From: Euglena gracilis
Lineage: Eukaryota; Euglenida; Euglenophyceae; Euglenales
Direction of reading: 5' to 3'
Length of the DNA stretch: 64,000 bases
Assembly: GCA_039621445.1 (NCBI GenBank)
Contig: CP154955.1
Span: 29,705,471 to 29,769,470, forward strand
Under the pieces are notes generated by a model. That model was not told where the DNA came from. It did no database searches and saw only the letters and a list, made by a program, of their open reading frames with translations. A program made the translations under genes and the position numbers. Shown piece after piece: positions 1-10,920 of this stretch; the first letter of the stretch is position 1, and every line of letters starts with the position of its first letter.

Positions 1-3000
1 TTGTGGTAGGCACCAGCGACCGTTTCGGTCCTGGGTTGTGAACAGGCGGAAAAGTATCTTTTCCCTGTCTGCTGTCTCCCAGAGGTAAGGTAATCTTACC
101 CCTGCCTCCTCAGCAGCGAGGCGTATCGCCCCACTGTCGATCTGCCACCCACGGGCCATTCCCGTGTGGCGGTAGTCGTCCAGCTTGAGGTTGGCATACT
201 TGAAGAAGTCCTTGAACTTTTTGTTCCAGGTGGAGTATTCCTCCAGTGGCTTCTCGGCACTCGGCACGATTGTGCGAACTGCGCCTTCCGCAGTGTGCCA
301 GAAGGTACCTCGCAGGCAGTTGACGCAGAGTACTGGTACATTCGTACCATCTCGGTCCGTGTAGCTAAAATTGTGCTTGTGGGTCCAACTGTCCACGCAC
401 TTGGCGCATACCAAGGCGGCACAGTTGGGGATGTACATATCCTTGTGGAACGATTTCCGCTCCACAGGGTTGCACACATGGACGAGGGGTAATCCCAAGT
501 CAGGGGCACTGTTGTACATCCTGTGGCAAACAGTGCAAAGCCACACAAATCGGTTTTCCGATGTTCTGTCGACGAGGAATTCCTCGCCAAAGTATTGGGC
601 CCAAACACGTGGTGATCTGGAATTGTAATAATTCCAGGTGACATTCTGGTCAAAGGACCATTTCCGTCCTTGACAGAACAGTGGTTCAATCCACCGATTG
701 AGGCATTGGTCTGTTCGCAGCTTATGTTCGATCATCATGTACCTGTTTTTCAGGTCATGAGTCTCAGGATCATCCTGAGTCATCGCATTCCAGTCGATGA
801 CAACTTCGCCTTCCGAAGGTGTCGTAGTCGTAGAGGCGCGGGACTTTCCCTGCCCCTTCGTAGGTGGTTTTGGCTGTGAGGTTTTCCCATAGCCGGATGA
901 TGTGACCTGTGTGAATCCTCCTCCCGAAGCTGATCCTCGAGAAGAAGATGCACCCTGGCCTCCAGCACCACCACCGCCTTTCGGTGGGGGCTGATCACCT
1001 GTCTTAGGTGAGGGTTTGCAAGGCGCGGCACCGGGCTTTGATTTGGCCGGGGCCTTCGGACTTCCGCTTTCCGGAGCATCCGAGGGTCGCCGTTCGGCGT
1101 CACGCTTGCTTGACCAGGTGCGTGGTGACGGCTGGGCCGGGGGTCTTTTCCCCGACACCGAGCGTCGTTGACCTTCAGCAGGGGTTTCCCGAGCTGAGGG
1201 TCGCCCTACGCGTTCTTTCGCTGCGCTCGTGGGTTTCCCAGGAGCAGCCGTGGAAGATGGTGTGGGCGTCGCCGCTGCACTTCGCGTTGGCGGAGTCTGT
1301 GGTGGGGGCATGGATGTCCGTGCAGCCTGTTTTTCAGGTGCCGGTGTCCGTGTGCCTGCACGCGTCCTTGCAGTGACCGCGGTGTGTGGAGGTACGGGCT
1401 CATCCCGTGCCTCTGATCCCGCTACCGGTGCTAATGTAGGTTCATCCTGCACTGGCACGGGTAGCGTTGTCACCACGGACATTGCCGTTGGTTCGCCCTC
1501 CGTCCGTGTCGTTTCCGACACCGGCGGTGGCGCGGCCATTGGGGGAGGTTCATCCTCCTCCATGGCTGCAGCTTCAGTTGTTTCGTCCGCTGGCTGGGCC
1601 GTTTCTGCCGCAGCAGTGGAAGAGCTAGCTGCAGTGCCACGTGGGGTGACAACTGCGATCAGTGATCGCAAACCACCGAGTACACGTCCGCCCAGTGAGG
1701 GGCGCCGTTCAGGTCCTTCCCCTGAAGTGGGCTCCTCCACTGGCTCCTCTGTCGTCGGGATTTCCCCGGGGACAGGAAGCTTGAGGCGTAATACCTCAGG
1801 CGTAGGGGTTACCGTCTCCGGCGGGTTTTCCCGCGGAGGGGTCGGTCCGCCAGGCGTACCCAGCGAGGATGGTGACAGTGGGACAGGCGTCAGTTCACCT
1901 CTCGGTGATCCTGGGCGCTGGGCGGTTTCCGCCACAGTGTCCAGCATCACGACCGACGGGCTACGGGTTTCCCGTGCCGGGGGTTCCGCGGGCTGAGGTT
2001 CATCCTCGGCCATTGGGACCGCTTCTCCTGTCTCCTCCGCTTCCAGAGGGGACTCCTCTGTGTGTAGTTGGGCTGCAGAACGCGGGTCTTCCCTGCTTCT
2101 GTAGCACCCTTGGGCATTTGACAGGCGGAAAAAGCTAATACTTTCACTCCTGTCAGAGTTGGGGTATGGAGGTGGCCACGACGCTCGCACCCAGCTTCCG
2201 GGTGGAGGTTGAGGCTCATCCTCGTTGATCAGGCAGAGGTCTTCCCACTGCGATCGACGGGCCTCACCCATACCATACTCTCCCGTTTCTTCCAGGAAAG
2301 CTGGCAGTGGTACTGCGTAGCGAGGTTGGGTTAGCTCGCGGGGAGCGAAGAACACTTCGAACTCCTGCCAGTCCAGGATTTCCCCGAACTGGCTCTGCAG
2401 GTGTTCCCGGAGGCCGATTTCTGCCCCCGTCCAGTCCGGCCGCAGGTTTATCCTGCGTCGGTCTGGATCATACGGTCTGGCATCTACCTCGGTGTATCCC
2501 CGAGGTATCCACTTCCTGTGGATATCCACATCGGTGGTCATCTGCTCCAGGAAATATATATATACTTCCAGGACGTAGGTAATCCACGCCCTGTGCCAGT
2601 ATTGTTGGAGCAGAAATATTTTCTGCCGGTGCTGTTTCAGCACCTTCCGGTCTTGCGTTCCGATCTGGGGTTTCCGGCACTGGTGCAGGAGGAATCTCCT
2701 GGTCGGTGGGCTGCCGGCATTCTCGGCAGTCGGAGGCGGTTTTCCGCGCTCCCCGAAACCCCAGAAGTCAACAATGTGGACTTCCTTGCAAAACCGGCAT
2801 TCCAGTTTGTATCGTTGAGGGTAGGCGAGGTCCACGTCCAGTACCTTGAACAGCATGCCATACATGCTGTCCAAGAATACTTGGAGGTTGTTTGTGAACA
2901 TTACCGCAACCTGCGCCTGGAGTTTCTCCGGCAGGGGGTAATATTTCCACTGGATTCCCAGTGCGCTGACGGAATACATGTGGTTGAAGATTTCCTTCAA

Positions 3001-5034
3001 CTGTGCTACGAATGTTTCATCGTCTTCACATGTGTTCAAACAATCGATGTATGTCAGACCGTTTCGGTCGGTGAAAATCCCAAAGTTCTGGCAGGGATAT
3101 CCCAACCAGAACCAGAGTTCCCAGAAACCAGACATCTGGTCCAGGACCATTTCATCCGAATGAGGGTATCCCTCAAACGGATGAAGTTCGGTACTGTAGA
3201 TGAATCGTTTGCAGTGATCGTGCATACGATCCTGCACCACTGCGAGCACCGCTTCCGGTGGTCGGTGGATCACGTTGCCAGCACGCGTGTACTTTTCGAG
3301 ATCCTGGTCGATTTTCGGCCAGATTTCATCCAAGTAATCGAACAGCTGGTCAGCGTCGTAATCCTTCGTTTTCGAAGGTTCGGCGGCTTTTCCGCCTTTT
3401 CCTGCTGGGGGTCCGGCAGATTTTCCGCCTTTGCCTGGAGGTGGTCCAGCGGGTTTTCCGCCTTTCCCAGATGGGGCTTTCCCACCTTTCTCCTGGCCTT
3501 TACCTTTACCCTTACCCTTGCCTTTTCCTTTACCCTTGCCCTTCGTGTTGGACAGCCATTCTATCGTCGCCCGATATGGGTCCCAATATTCCCAGTATTC
3601 TGGGTCTTCTTCTGTATACACAGGATAAGTCACGGATTCCGTGCTTGGTGTTCGAGCAAATTCCTGCTCAGCATCACCACGATTCGAGTAAACCGGTGCG
3701 ACTGGGGATGGTCGGGTTTCCCGACGTGCCCGTTCTGCCGTCACGTCGGGCGCTGGCGGAGCTTCCTCCTCAGCGTCGACGCGCATCGCCGCGGGCGGAT
3801 TTTCCGACCTCGGCGAGCGGCGTTGTGGCTGCGGCGTCAGATTTTCCGGGCCGCGGTCACGTTTGCCGGCGGCAGAGCTTGTGGGTCGTGCTGGTGGCGC
3901 TTCCGCCACAGCCACGTCCCGCTGTCGCGTTGGTTGACTTAACCGTGATGGAGCTGGGACTCCTGTGAGAGCCGACACAGCAGCATCATACTGCTGGCGC
4001 TCTTCACGTGTCATTTCCGCCCGGGCAGGGTATCCCTGGCCAGCGGAAACAGGGGGGCGACGTGCGATTTGTCGTTGGATCGTCACAGCATATTCATACT
4101 GTTGACGGTCCTCCTCAGTCTCGAACGGCCGACCAGTCCACGGGTTAACGGGTTCATCCCGTGCCGGGGGAACTGGTGCCGCACGAGGCGCTGTCGCGGC
4201 TTCCCGCGGACGAGCGCTTCGGGCAGAGTCAGACGTCGGGGGAGGATTTCCCTCCGCAGGACGTCGTGGGATAGGGTCAGGTATGGTTGGGTGGGGTTGA
4301 GGTGGATATACGTACTGATCCCGTGGCATTGGCGCCTGCTGGGGGTAATCCCCAGAGACGGTATACTGAGACACAGGCTCCTGCGCAGGATAATCCCGCC
4401 GGGGCACGCGCTCAGGGGATCGAAAAATACTTTCTTTTACACGTGGGTGTTCACTCCGGACAGGTGCTTCCACCGTCTCTTCCTCGGGTAATCCGGGGGA
4501 GTGAGCACGAAAATGTGCAGTGTAAGTGCCAACAGGTGGTACCTGCCTGGCGACCTGTGGCGGGACTTCCACGCCCAGGTCACGCATGGTAATGTCTGCC
4601 GCGAAACCCGACGCGTCCGGGTCGGTGTAATACACCAGACCGGTCATCGTCGCCTGGGCGCACATACACCACAGGGCTGGAGGGGTATTCGCGATGGTCA
4701 AAACTTTACGGCAGTGGTCATCCCACAATGCCTGTGTGAGTTGGTCTGGTGCCGGGTTTGCGCTCATACGCATAACCCGGTTCATCGTCTCCGCCGTGCG
4801 GTGGATCATCACACCCGCATACGGTGGGAGGCGACGAGAGCCTGATGGCTGAGATGGCCGCGCTTCCGCGGGCATCTGGGTCATCCTGCTACTGCTGCTG
4901 GCTTCAGGGTTTCCCTGAGCCGCAGTCCGTGCAGGTGGCTGCGTACCGTATCGGTACGCATACTGGTCAGGTTGAGGGTGAGTGGTGGGGTGGTAAGGCG
5001 GTCCTCCGCCTGAATCCCTTCCACCGGGCAGCAT
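1..5034 (-). CDS. ORF3: giant unrecognised protein with a Cys-rich domain (partial, runs off the left edge)
   Basis: Translating the minus strand from the ATG at 5,034 gives 1,678 codons with no stop to base 1. The frame is open upstream to a TAA near 5,112. I do not recognise the protein. The N-terminal third is Pro/Arg/Gln-rich and probably disordered, with a duplicated E-rich DRQQYEYAVT-like motif around residues 307 and 345. A Gly-Lys tract of alternating GK lies near residues 499-560. A better-ordered, Trp/Tyr-rich segment follows to about residue 900 and includes a C-x2-C at residue 746. A long Pro/Ala/Thr linker comes next. Residues 1500-1573 hold eight cysteines (CTVC, VC, NC, CAKC, CVNC) with histidines, resembling a cross-brace zinc fold. 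No RT, protease, integrase, signal peptide or membrane segment was seen. It may be an accessory ORF of element A, a gag of another element, or a host gene. Confidence 0.75.
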   Translation of the reverse strand, partial: MLPGGRDSGGGPPYHPTTHPQPDQYAYRYGTQPPARTAAQGNPEASSSSRMTQMPAEARPSQPSGSRRLPPYAGVMIHRTAETMNRVMRMSANPAPDQLTQALWDDHCRKVLTIANTPPALWCMCAQATMTGLVYYTDPDASGFAADITMRDLGVEVPPQVARQVPPVGTYTAHFRAHSPGLPEEETVEAPVRSEHPRVKESIFRSPERVPRRDYPAQEPVSQYTVSGDYPQQAPMPRDQYVYPPQPHPTIPDPIPRRPAEGNPPPTSDSARSARPREAATAPRAAPVPPARDEPVNPWTGRPFETEEDRQQYEYAVTIQRQIARRPPVSAGQGYPARAEMTREERQQYDAAVSALTGVPAPSRLSQPTRQRDVAVAEAPPARPTSSAAGKRDRGPENLTPQPQRRSPRSENPPAAMRVDAEEEAPPAPDVTAERARRETRPSPVAPVYSNRGDAEQEFARTPSTESVTYPVYTEEDPEYWEYWDPYRATIEWLSNTKGKGKGKGKGKGKGKGQEKGGKAPSGKGGKPAGPPPGKGGKSAGPPAGKGGKAAEPSKTKDYDADQLFDYLDEIWPKIDQDLEKYTRAGNVIHRPPEAVLAVVQDRMHDHCKRFIYSTELHPFEGYPHSDEMVLDQMSGFWELWFWLGYPCQNFGIFTDRNGLTYIDCLNTCEDDETFVAQLKEIFNHMYSVSALGIQWKYYPLPEKLQAQVAVMFTNNLQVFLDSMYGMLFKVLDVDLAYPQRYKLECRFCKEVHIVDFWGFGERGKPPPTAENAGSPPTRRFLLHQCRKPQIGTQDRKVLKQHRQKIFLLQQYWHRAWITYVLEVYIYFLEQMTTDVDIHRKWIPRGYTEVDARPYDPDRRRINLRPDWTGAEIGLREHLQSQFGEILDWQEFEVFFAPRELTQPRYAVPLPAFLEETGEYGMGEARRSQWEDLCLINEDEPQPPPGSWVRASWPPPYPNSDRSESISFFRLSNAQGCYRSREDPRSAAQLHTEESPLEAEETGEAVPMAEDEPQPAEPPARETRSPSVVMLDTVAETAQRPGSPRGELTPVPLSPSSLGTPGGPTPPRENPPETVTPTPEVLRLKLPVPGEIPTTEEPVEEPTSGEGPERRPSLGGRVLGGLRSLIAVVTPRGTAASSSTAAAETAQPADETTEAAAMEEDEPPPMAAPPPVSETTRTEGEPTAMSVVTTLPVPVQDEPTLAPVAGSEARDEPVPPHTAVTARTRAGTRTPAPEKQAARTSMPPPQTPPTRSAAATPTPSSTAAPGKPTSAAKERVGRPSARETPAEGQRRSVSGKRPPAQPSPRTWSSKRDAERRPSDAPESGSPKAPAKSKPGAAPCKPSPKTGDQPPPKGGGGAGGQGASSSRGSASGGGFTQVTSSGYGKTSQPKPPTKGQGKSRASTTTTPSEGEVVIDWNAMTQDDPETHDLKNRYMMIEHKLRTDQCLNRWIEPLFCQGRKWSFDQNVTWNYYNSRSPRVWAQYFGEEFLVDRTSENRFVWLCTVCHRMYNSAPDLGLPLVHVCNPVERKSFHKDMYIPNCAALVCAKCVDSWTHKHNFSYTDRDGTNVPVLCVNCLRGTFWHTAEGAVRTIVPSAEKPLEEYSTWNKKFKDFFKYANLKLDDYRHTGMARGWQIDSGAIRLAAEEAGVRLPYLWETADREKILFRLFTTQDRNGRWCLPQ

Positions 5035-5125
5035 GATACAGCCCGGGGTCGGTACGGTGGGATGTTTGGGTTGTTGGTTGTAAGGTGTGTGAGGGTAACC
5101 GCTTGAGTATTATTTGGTAAAAAGT

Positions 5126-5150
5126 CTGCGGAAAGAAAGAATGATAAGAA
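5126..5150 (-). promoter_or_regulatory. Candidate 3' splice site upstream of ORF3
   Basis: Between the chromodomain stop (5,197) and ORF3, the minus strand carries a pyrimidine-rich run ending in CGCAG (the AG is at 5,127-5,126). This resembles a spliceosomal acceptor. If used, it could give ORF3 its own spliced mRNA, as retroviruses do for env. No matching donor was identified, and the TAA at about 5,112 means translation would still have to begin at the ATG at 5,034. Confidence 0.3.
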
Positions 5151-5196
5151 TCAATGATAAAAAGAAGAGAAAACAACATGGGTTTCCCATGCGTTC

Positions 5197-5556
5197 TCAA
5201 AAACTTGTCATGGAAACATCAATGTTATGTTTCTTGTTCCACAGCTTCCAATCTTGCTGGACATACCCAACAAAACTGGTTGCTGGCTCCCAAGTGTCCT
5301 CCTCGGGCCCATACCCTTTCCAGCGGACCTTCCAAAGGTGCATACCTTTGTCGATTTTGTGATCGATAATTTTATCGACTACAAAGTCGTCCGTCTCAGG
5401 TAATCTGGAACGGGGTTTGAAGTGCAAACACGGGATGGTTTTCCCATCCGGTGGCGACAGGTATGGTTTGAAGTCGTCCATATGAACGTCCTCAACACCA
5501 TTCGGTAATGCAACCTTGTAACGCCCGCTGGTACCTAGTCTTTCTAGGATTTCACA
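5197..5556 (-). pseudogene. pol: Element A integrase C-terminal tail and chromodomain (frame-shifted end of pol)
   Basis: This frame continues the integrase: the upstream frame ends after SSKLDP, and this frame picks up at PLWLGPCEILE, a typical integrase C-terminal tail. The chromodomain lies at about 5,382-5,230 and shows FVVDKII, then VRWKGY, then DTWEP, the usual beta-strand and aromatic-cage landmarks. In chromoviruses this domain reads histone methyl marks and steers integration to heterochromatin. One C appears to be missing from a C run near 5,557, so pol is broken here; programmed -1 slippage is possible but unsupported. The protein would end at 5,197 with TGA. The satellite location of these elements fits such targeting. 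Confidence 0.88.
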
Positions 5557-8500
5557 GGGGCCGAGCCAGAGGGGTCCAGCTTGGAAGACTGCATGCGAGT
5601 ACGGCTATTCCGTACCCACACGCGGTCACCGGGGCTGTAAACAGGTGACTTGAAATTCTGCAAAAACGATTTCCGTTTTGCTGCATGAATATCAGTGACG
5701 CGCTTCTGGACTGCAGAACGTAGATTTTCTACTTCCGCAAACCAGGTCTCGCAACTGACACTTGTTCGGGCGGGTCTCTCCGAAGGGACATCCCCTATGG
5801 CCGGAGGGTCCCGTCCGAAAACTAATTTATAGGGGGAGTGAGGTAAAACCAACCCTGGTAGGGTATTGATATAAAACAAAGACCATGGTAGAACTGATAT
5901 CCAGTTGCTGCGCGAGTCAGCCAGTGAAAGGCGAAGCATATTCACGACGGATTTCACGGCTGCCTCGGCTCTACCATTGCCTTTGGGTCGGTATATAATG
6001 GAAAAATGTTGCTCGATTCCGAGTAAACCGCACAAAGTGGTGAAAAACCTTGAAGAAATCAAATGGTCTTGATCACTCACGATTTCATTCGGTAAACCCA
6101 TCAAGCAAATGCATTTCTCCAAAAATATAGCTGCCAAACTTTGGGCAGTCAACCCTGACTTCTGGCATGGAATGGCTACAATGTACCCACTCAGCCTGCA
6201 GACGACAACAAAAACGTAATCGTAAATTTTGTCGTCTGTTCCTTTGCACGGTTCTAATTCCAGAAAATCCATGCAGAGGGATGTAAAAATGTCAGGGGGT
6301 ACGGGAAAAAAGTCCATCGTACCAGGGGGGGTACCTCTGCGGGGTTTTACCGCTTGACAAATTTGACACCGTTGCGCTATTCGCAAACAGCGTGAGTAAA
6401 GCTCTTTCTCGCTCAGGGTTGTACAGTACCTGCGGCCCACCAACGAAAGAAGTTTGGGGGCCCCAGGGTGACCATGGTTGTGATAACACAAAATCACATC
6501 ATCAACCAGGTCCTGGGGGATACAATATTTGTAACCCGATTCATTGCGAAAAACCAACCGTAAAGGTGAAAGAGTGTAATTGTCCAGCACTTCGCCATTA
6601 CGAAGTCTGGTGACAATGGTGTCATACACCGGGTCACGACTATAATCCCATTCGCGAAAGAACAGTGGAGAAGGGGACTCCGTGCGCGTAATACGCCGGG
6701 GCCCGGACGTGCTTCCACGTCGGCGCCTTCCTCGCACTGGTGCGACCAGGAATAGTTGTGAAACGGGAAAAGAATCCAAAAGATTATCCGCAGCGTCGTT
6801 TCGACGTGCGTAGTCGTCAGCTTCCTGACTTCCATGAAAAGTCGCGTCTCCCTCATCCGGGTTCCCAGGGTAATACCAAGGGGCCCGACTGAGCGGATCC
6901 GCTACTTTTTGTGTGTGACCAGGGGTATAGATAACCACAAGGTTGAATTGACTCAAGAACTCATGCCATCTGCATCGCCTTCCGACCGATGACATGGCCT
7001 TGTTCAAATCCTCGGTGTACCAGTGTTGGAGACTCTCATGGTCGGTCTTGACGAGGATCTGGACGAGGCTGCTGGCTACCCAGCTTCGGAATTTCTGGAG
7101 TATAAGCACGATTGCGTAGGTTTCCTTCTCGCGTATACTCCATTTGACTTGACCTTTTCCATCGTCGCCCTGTAACTTTCTGCTGAAGAAAGCCACAGGT
7201 CGGAGCTCATTCGCCGCATTATGCTGGCTAAGAACTCCGCCAACAGCGTAATCGCTGCTGTCGACTTCCAACACGTATGGTTTGTACGGGTCCGCGATTT
7301 CGAGGACAACATTCTCCAAAAGCAAAACCTTGATTTTCTCAAGGGCCTCGCGCATTTGGTCATCCCAAATGACTTTGGTGTTGTCAACAGCCCGGTTTTT
7401 GAGCTGTTTGGTGAGGGGCACCGCGATTTTCGCGAAGTCCTTCATATAAATCGCGTAGTATTGGGCTAATCCCAAAAATCCTTTGAGGTGAGTAATCGTT
7501 TTGATTACCTCAGGGGTCCATTTCTTAATGGCTTCGAGTTTACTAGGAGCGGCTTTCCGCTGTCCATTGCTGAGGATGTGCCCGCAAAATTTTATAAGAA
7601 TCCGAAACAAATGCATTTTCGCGCCTTTCGCGAAAAGCACATGTTTTTGAAAAGCGGCTAATACCGCGCAAACATGGTGGAAGTGTGTGACGAGGATATC
7701 CTCGCTCGATTTTGCGGATGGTGGTGGTGTTCCCACCAGCACATCATCAATGTACACAATGGCAAACGGTAAATCTCGTAGAACCCATTGTATCATGCGC
7801 TGAAACATGGCTGGGCCATTCTTAACACCCATGGGGAGTACCGTCCATTGGTACACACCCTTGGATGTCACGAATGCCGTGTATGGTTGGGAGTCAGGGT
7901 GTAAGTGCATTTGGTGAAAACCGTCCTCCAGATCGAAAATTGACCACAACCGGTTTTCCGATTGTTTGGTGATCAAATCCTCGATCAGGGGGAGCGGGAA
8001 GGGATCATCCCTTGTTTGGGAGTTCAGGTACCGGTAATCCAGCACCAGCCTCCATTTCTTCTGACCTGAGGGGTCTGGGGGTTTAGGAACAACAAATGCC
8101 TGGGATGTCCACTCGCTTTTCGAGGGTACAATCCACTTGCGCTGAATAAGCTTCTCAATCATTTCATTGAGAGCTTGTTCGCGTTCTCCCGAACAACGAA
8201 AAAATTTCCGGTGCATTGGCTTGGCTCCATCCTTAAGCTCGATCTTACAAACACCGAACGGACCGCGTATCGCGGGGTCGATGTCGCACGCGTATACTGG
8301 ATTTTCCAGCACACCGTGGAATTCGCGGGTAATCCGCGAACAGAATTCGGCTGACTTAGGATGCTGACCTGCACTCTCGATGACTGCGGAAACCGCCAGG
8401 GTATCCCTGGGGCTACCGAGCTTCCTCGGCACCGCAAATTCGGACATTCCGAATGCATCGAAGAAACATACGCGAAAAATGATTTCTGTCAAGGGTGGTA

Positions 8501-9704
8501 ATATTTTACCACAAAAATCCTCAAAAATCGGTACATTAGTGGGTAAATCCCACCAATGAAAACATGCATACGATAGTTGGGTGAACCATTCCGCTTCCGG
8601 AATGATGGGTATGAGAATAACTCCACGGGCTTCATCCCGCAGAATTTTCTCAACCGCACATTCGATAAGTTTTGGGGGAGGGTGCATCCATAACACCGTA
8701 TCACCCCAAAATTTATCAAATGCGTTGGAGTGTTGTGACCAATGACGTGGCAAACGGGCATGTGCATTGGATGAAAAGGCATCGATTTCCAATGCCAAAT
8801 CAAAAGAATTTGCCAATGTCGCGATTTTGGAAAACCATCGTTCCAAAATGCGATATTGACCAAAATTGAAAGCATTCCATACGCGTTTCGCGTATTCATG
8901 CACCCGATTTTCGGGTTGAAGGGTAGAAACACAATGAATGGATCCACAAACATGCGGGCTGTCTTCCACTACCACAAGGGTTGATCCCAAGGGAGTTTGG
9001 ACAGGTTGGGGGTTTCCCCATTCCGCATCAAATCCGTACCAAGGGTGATCGCGATTGTAATTAGGAATCGCGCTTTTCGCGTTTCCGAACAACGAGGCTA
9101 ATCCGCGTTGTTGGAGTACTCGGTGTATCTCCGCGCATTGCGGGCTACAACCAAGTGTATCATGGGTGGTGGATTCCGTTTTCGGAATTGCGATTAGTGT
9201 CGGATTTTGAACTAAACATCCACAATCGAAATCCGATTGGGTGGAAATTCTCCTGCAGTGCACACATTGGAAGGAAGTGTGATGGTGTGACGGGTGTGCG
9301 TGAAAGTGGGTGTCGATGGCATTAGCCGGTGAGTCTTGTACAGGTGTGCCTGGATTCGGCACAACTGGTGGGAAACGGAGTGGTGGTGTAGCTGGGCGAC
9401 TACTCGACACCGTAATTACTTCAGGCCTTTGGGCTTTCGTCTTGTAACCCAGTGGAACGGTGGGGGTACCGCTACTCGCTTGCCCTGCCTCATGTGGAAC
9501 GCATGTTGGTGTGTCATTGGGCAGGGGGGAGGCTTTCTCCGTACCCCGGGTGTGGAAAACGGTTGTTGGTGTGGTGGGTAACGGTGTTGCCATTGTGGGT
9601 AACGGTGTGGGCAAAGCGGTGGTCATCATAGTGGATGACAACGGTGATGGTGGTTTGGGTGTCAATGAAGTGGTGGGTGCTGTGCGCAACCGTGGGAGTG
9701 GCAA
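5544..9704 (-). pseudogene. pol: Element A pol core: Cys motif, reverse transcriptase, RNase H, integrase
   Basis: A 1,386-codon frame copies element RNA and integrates the cDNA. After a Pro/Thr-rich linker there is a small Cys motif (C-x2-C at 147-150, DCGC at 160-163). RT has LVLDYRYLN near residue 550, FDLEDGFHQM and the catalytic YIDD at 7,743-7,754 (residue 651). RNase H has LEVDSSDYAVGGVL near residue 810. Integrase has an N-terminal HHCC zinc site (HNHGH near 1072, CQIC near 1116) and a D,D,E core (CMDF near 1143, SDQD near 1210, GRAEA near 1244). The catalytic residues are present, but single-base deletions separate this frame from the protease upstream (near 9,694, GGTTTGCGC reduced to GGTTGCGC relative to element D) and from the chromodomain downstream. 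Confidence 0.93.
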
Positions 9705-10294
9705 TCCACAACCAATCGGTACTGGCGTAAAAATGGGTATCCCAAAATTACGTCAGACCCGTGAATTCCGGACTCGTAACCCCAAATATTGGTGAAATGT
9801 TGTACTTGTGGGGGTTGTGAGTGATGCTTCGGAATGATGGGCAAGAGTATCTCGAGCACACATCCCAAATCACCACCACACATGGGGGTGTTATCCGCGG
9901 TTGTAATTTTGATCGGTTTCTTGGCGCTTACCAAGAGCGGGGTCGGTATCAACCCCAACCGAAAGAGCAGTGCAATGCGACAACCGGTGTCAATGAGAAT
10001 TTTAACTTTAGTGGAGAAATTTTGGATGCGGATTTCCGCTTGGACGAGTAATTCCATTGGTGGTACGCAAAGTGAAGGGTCTGGCGGAAATACGTTTGCA
10101 TGCCAGCTCTCCCATGAACCCTTTCCTACTTTGCTCAGCATTCCGAGCGGAAATGTGGGGTGGTTGGTAGGGGACCCGAAATAATTCCGGGTACTGACCG
10201 TGAAGGCGGATGGGCAGGGGGGGTAAGGTTGATCAGGTCTTACCTCCATCTGTTCATCAGCCCAGAGGTCCGTGCCCTCGGACCTCGGGCTCCC
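9662..10294 (-). pseudogene. pro: Element A retropepsin-like protease (N-terminus of pol)
   Basis: This frame is in phase with the 3' part of gag and open from just after the gag UAG (10,297-10,295), so it can be made by readthrough; an internal ATG lies at 10,249. The aspartic protease signature ILIDTG sits around residue 87 from that ATG, and the distal DVILGYPFL motif follows about 80 residues later. Such enzymes act as dimers to cleave Gag and Pol. The frame ends at 9,662 because of a one-base deletion; element D continues from VVDC straight into the linker before RT. Confidence 0.88.
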
Positions 10295-10297
10295 CTA
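10259..10297 (-). promoter_or_regulatory. Element A gag-pol UAG readthrough site with stem-loop
   Basis: The gag stop is TAG (10,297-10,295) followed by GGG and a strong stem-loop on the minus strand (10,291-10,259). AGCCC plus GAGGTCCG pairs with CGGACCTC plus GGGCT around a 6-nt loop, with a single bulged T. Downstream codons stay open in the gag frame through the protease ATG. The same arrangement occurs in element D. By analogy with gammaretroviral UAG suppression this should yield Gag and Gag-Pol in a fixed ratio; readthrough itself is inferred. Confidence 0.75.
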
Positions 10298-10920
10298 CTC
10301 CAAGTCCGAACCGGCCGCATAGCCGGCAACGGACTTTTTGGTGGAATAGATGGAATTCAATGAGCGCACCGCCATTCGGGCCTCATTAAATTCCCCGTCC
10401 GAGGTCTCATCCCCCTCCCTGCCCGAAGCCGGGGTGTCCTCCTCCAAACAAGATATCTTGAAACCGACCTTTTGCCGGTTGGAGGAGTAACCACGGTCAT
10501 CGCGGCGCTTACCGCGATTTCCGTAGTCGGGCCGGGGGGAACGAGATCTGGGACATTTGGATGCGTGGTGATCTTTGGAACCGCAAAGTGAACAACGGGA
10601 TTTGTGGCGGGATTCCGCATAACGGGGGGAACGGTATTCCGTTCGACCGTCAAACCGTCGTGGCGAACGGGTTTCCCGTCGACCATGACCGGTGTATCGG
10701 GACTTCCCCGTTGACTCGCGTGAAGAGGATGATCCACTTCGCGAACGAGATCGTGAAGAATCGCGGTTGAAATCCCGTTTTCGGGCAGGGGGGCCAGGTG
10801 ACCGACCGCGAGAAGGACGGGTTTCCCGACCATCACGCGATGGTGACTTGGGCCTACTACCGCTAAAGCGGTTTCTCCGAAGACCGTGAAACTCCCGATT
10901 GTCGTGAAAACGCCGAGGAA
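10295..10920 (-). pseudogene. gag: Element A gag 3' part: SR-rich linker and second zinc knuckle
   Basis: This is the last part of the nucleocapsid, displaced into another frame from the rest of gag by a net +1 indel between about 10,863 and 10,920. It carries an Arg-Ser-rich linker reminiscent of SR splicing proteins, then a second C-x2-C-x4-H-x4-C knuckle (CSLCGSKDHHASKC, near 10,600-10,555), then an acidic tail ending in SDLE and TAG. Element D encodes the same arrangement in one frame, which shows that this is a broken gag rather than a separate gene. Confidence 0.87.

Noticed and set aside
2401-3942. 513-codon plus-strand open frame
   Set aside because: It is antisense to ORF3, which is open for 1,678 codons; its Phe/Trp-rich stretches are the complement of the Gly-Lys tract.
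1-5034. ORF3 as a retroviral envelope gene
   Set aside because: No signal peptide, transmembrane helix or glycoprotein features were seen in the translated part.
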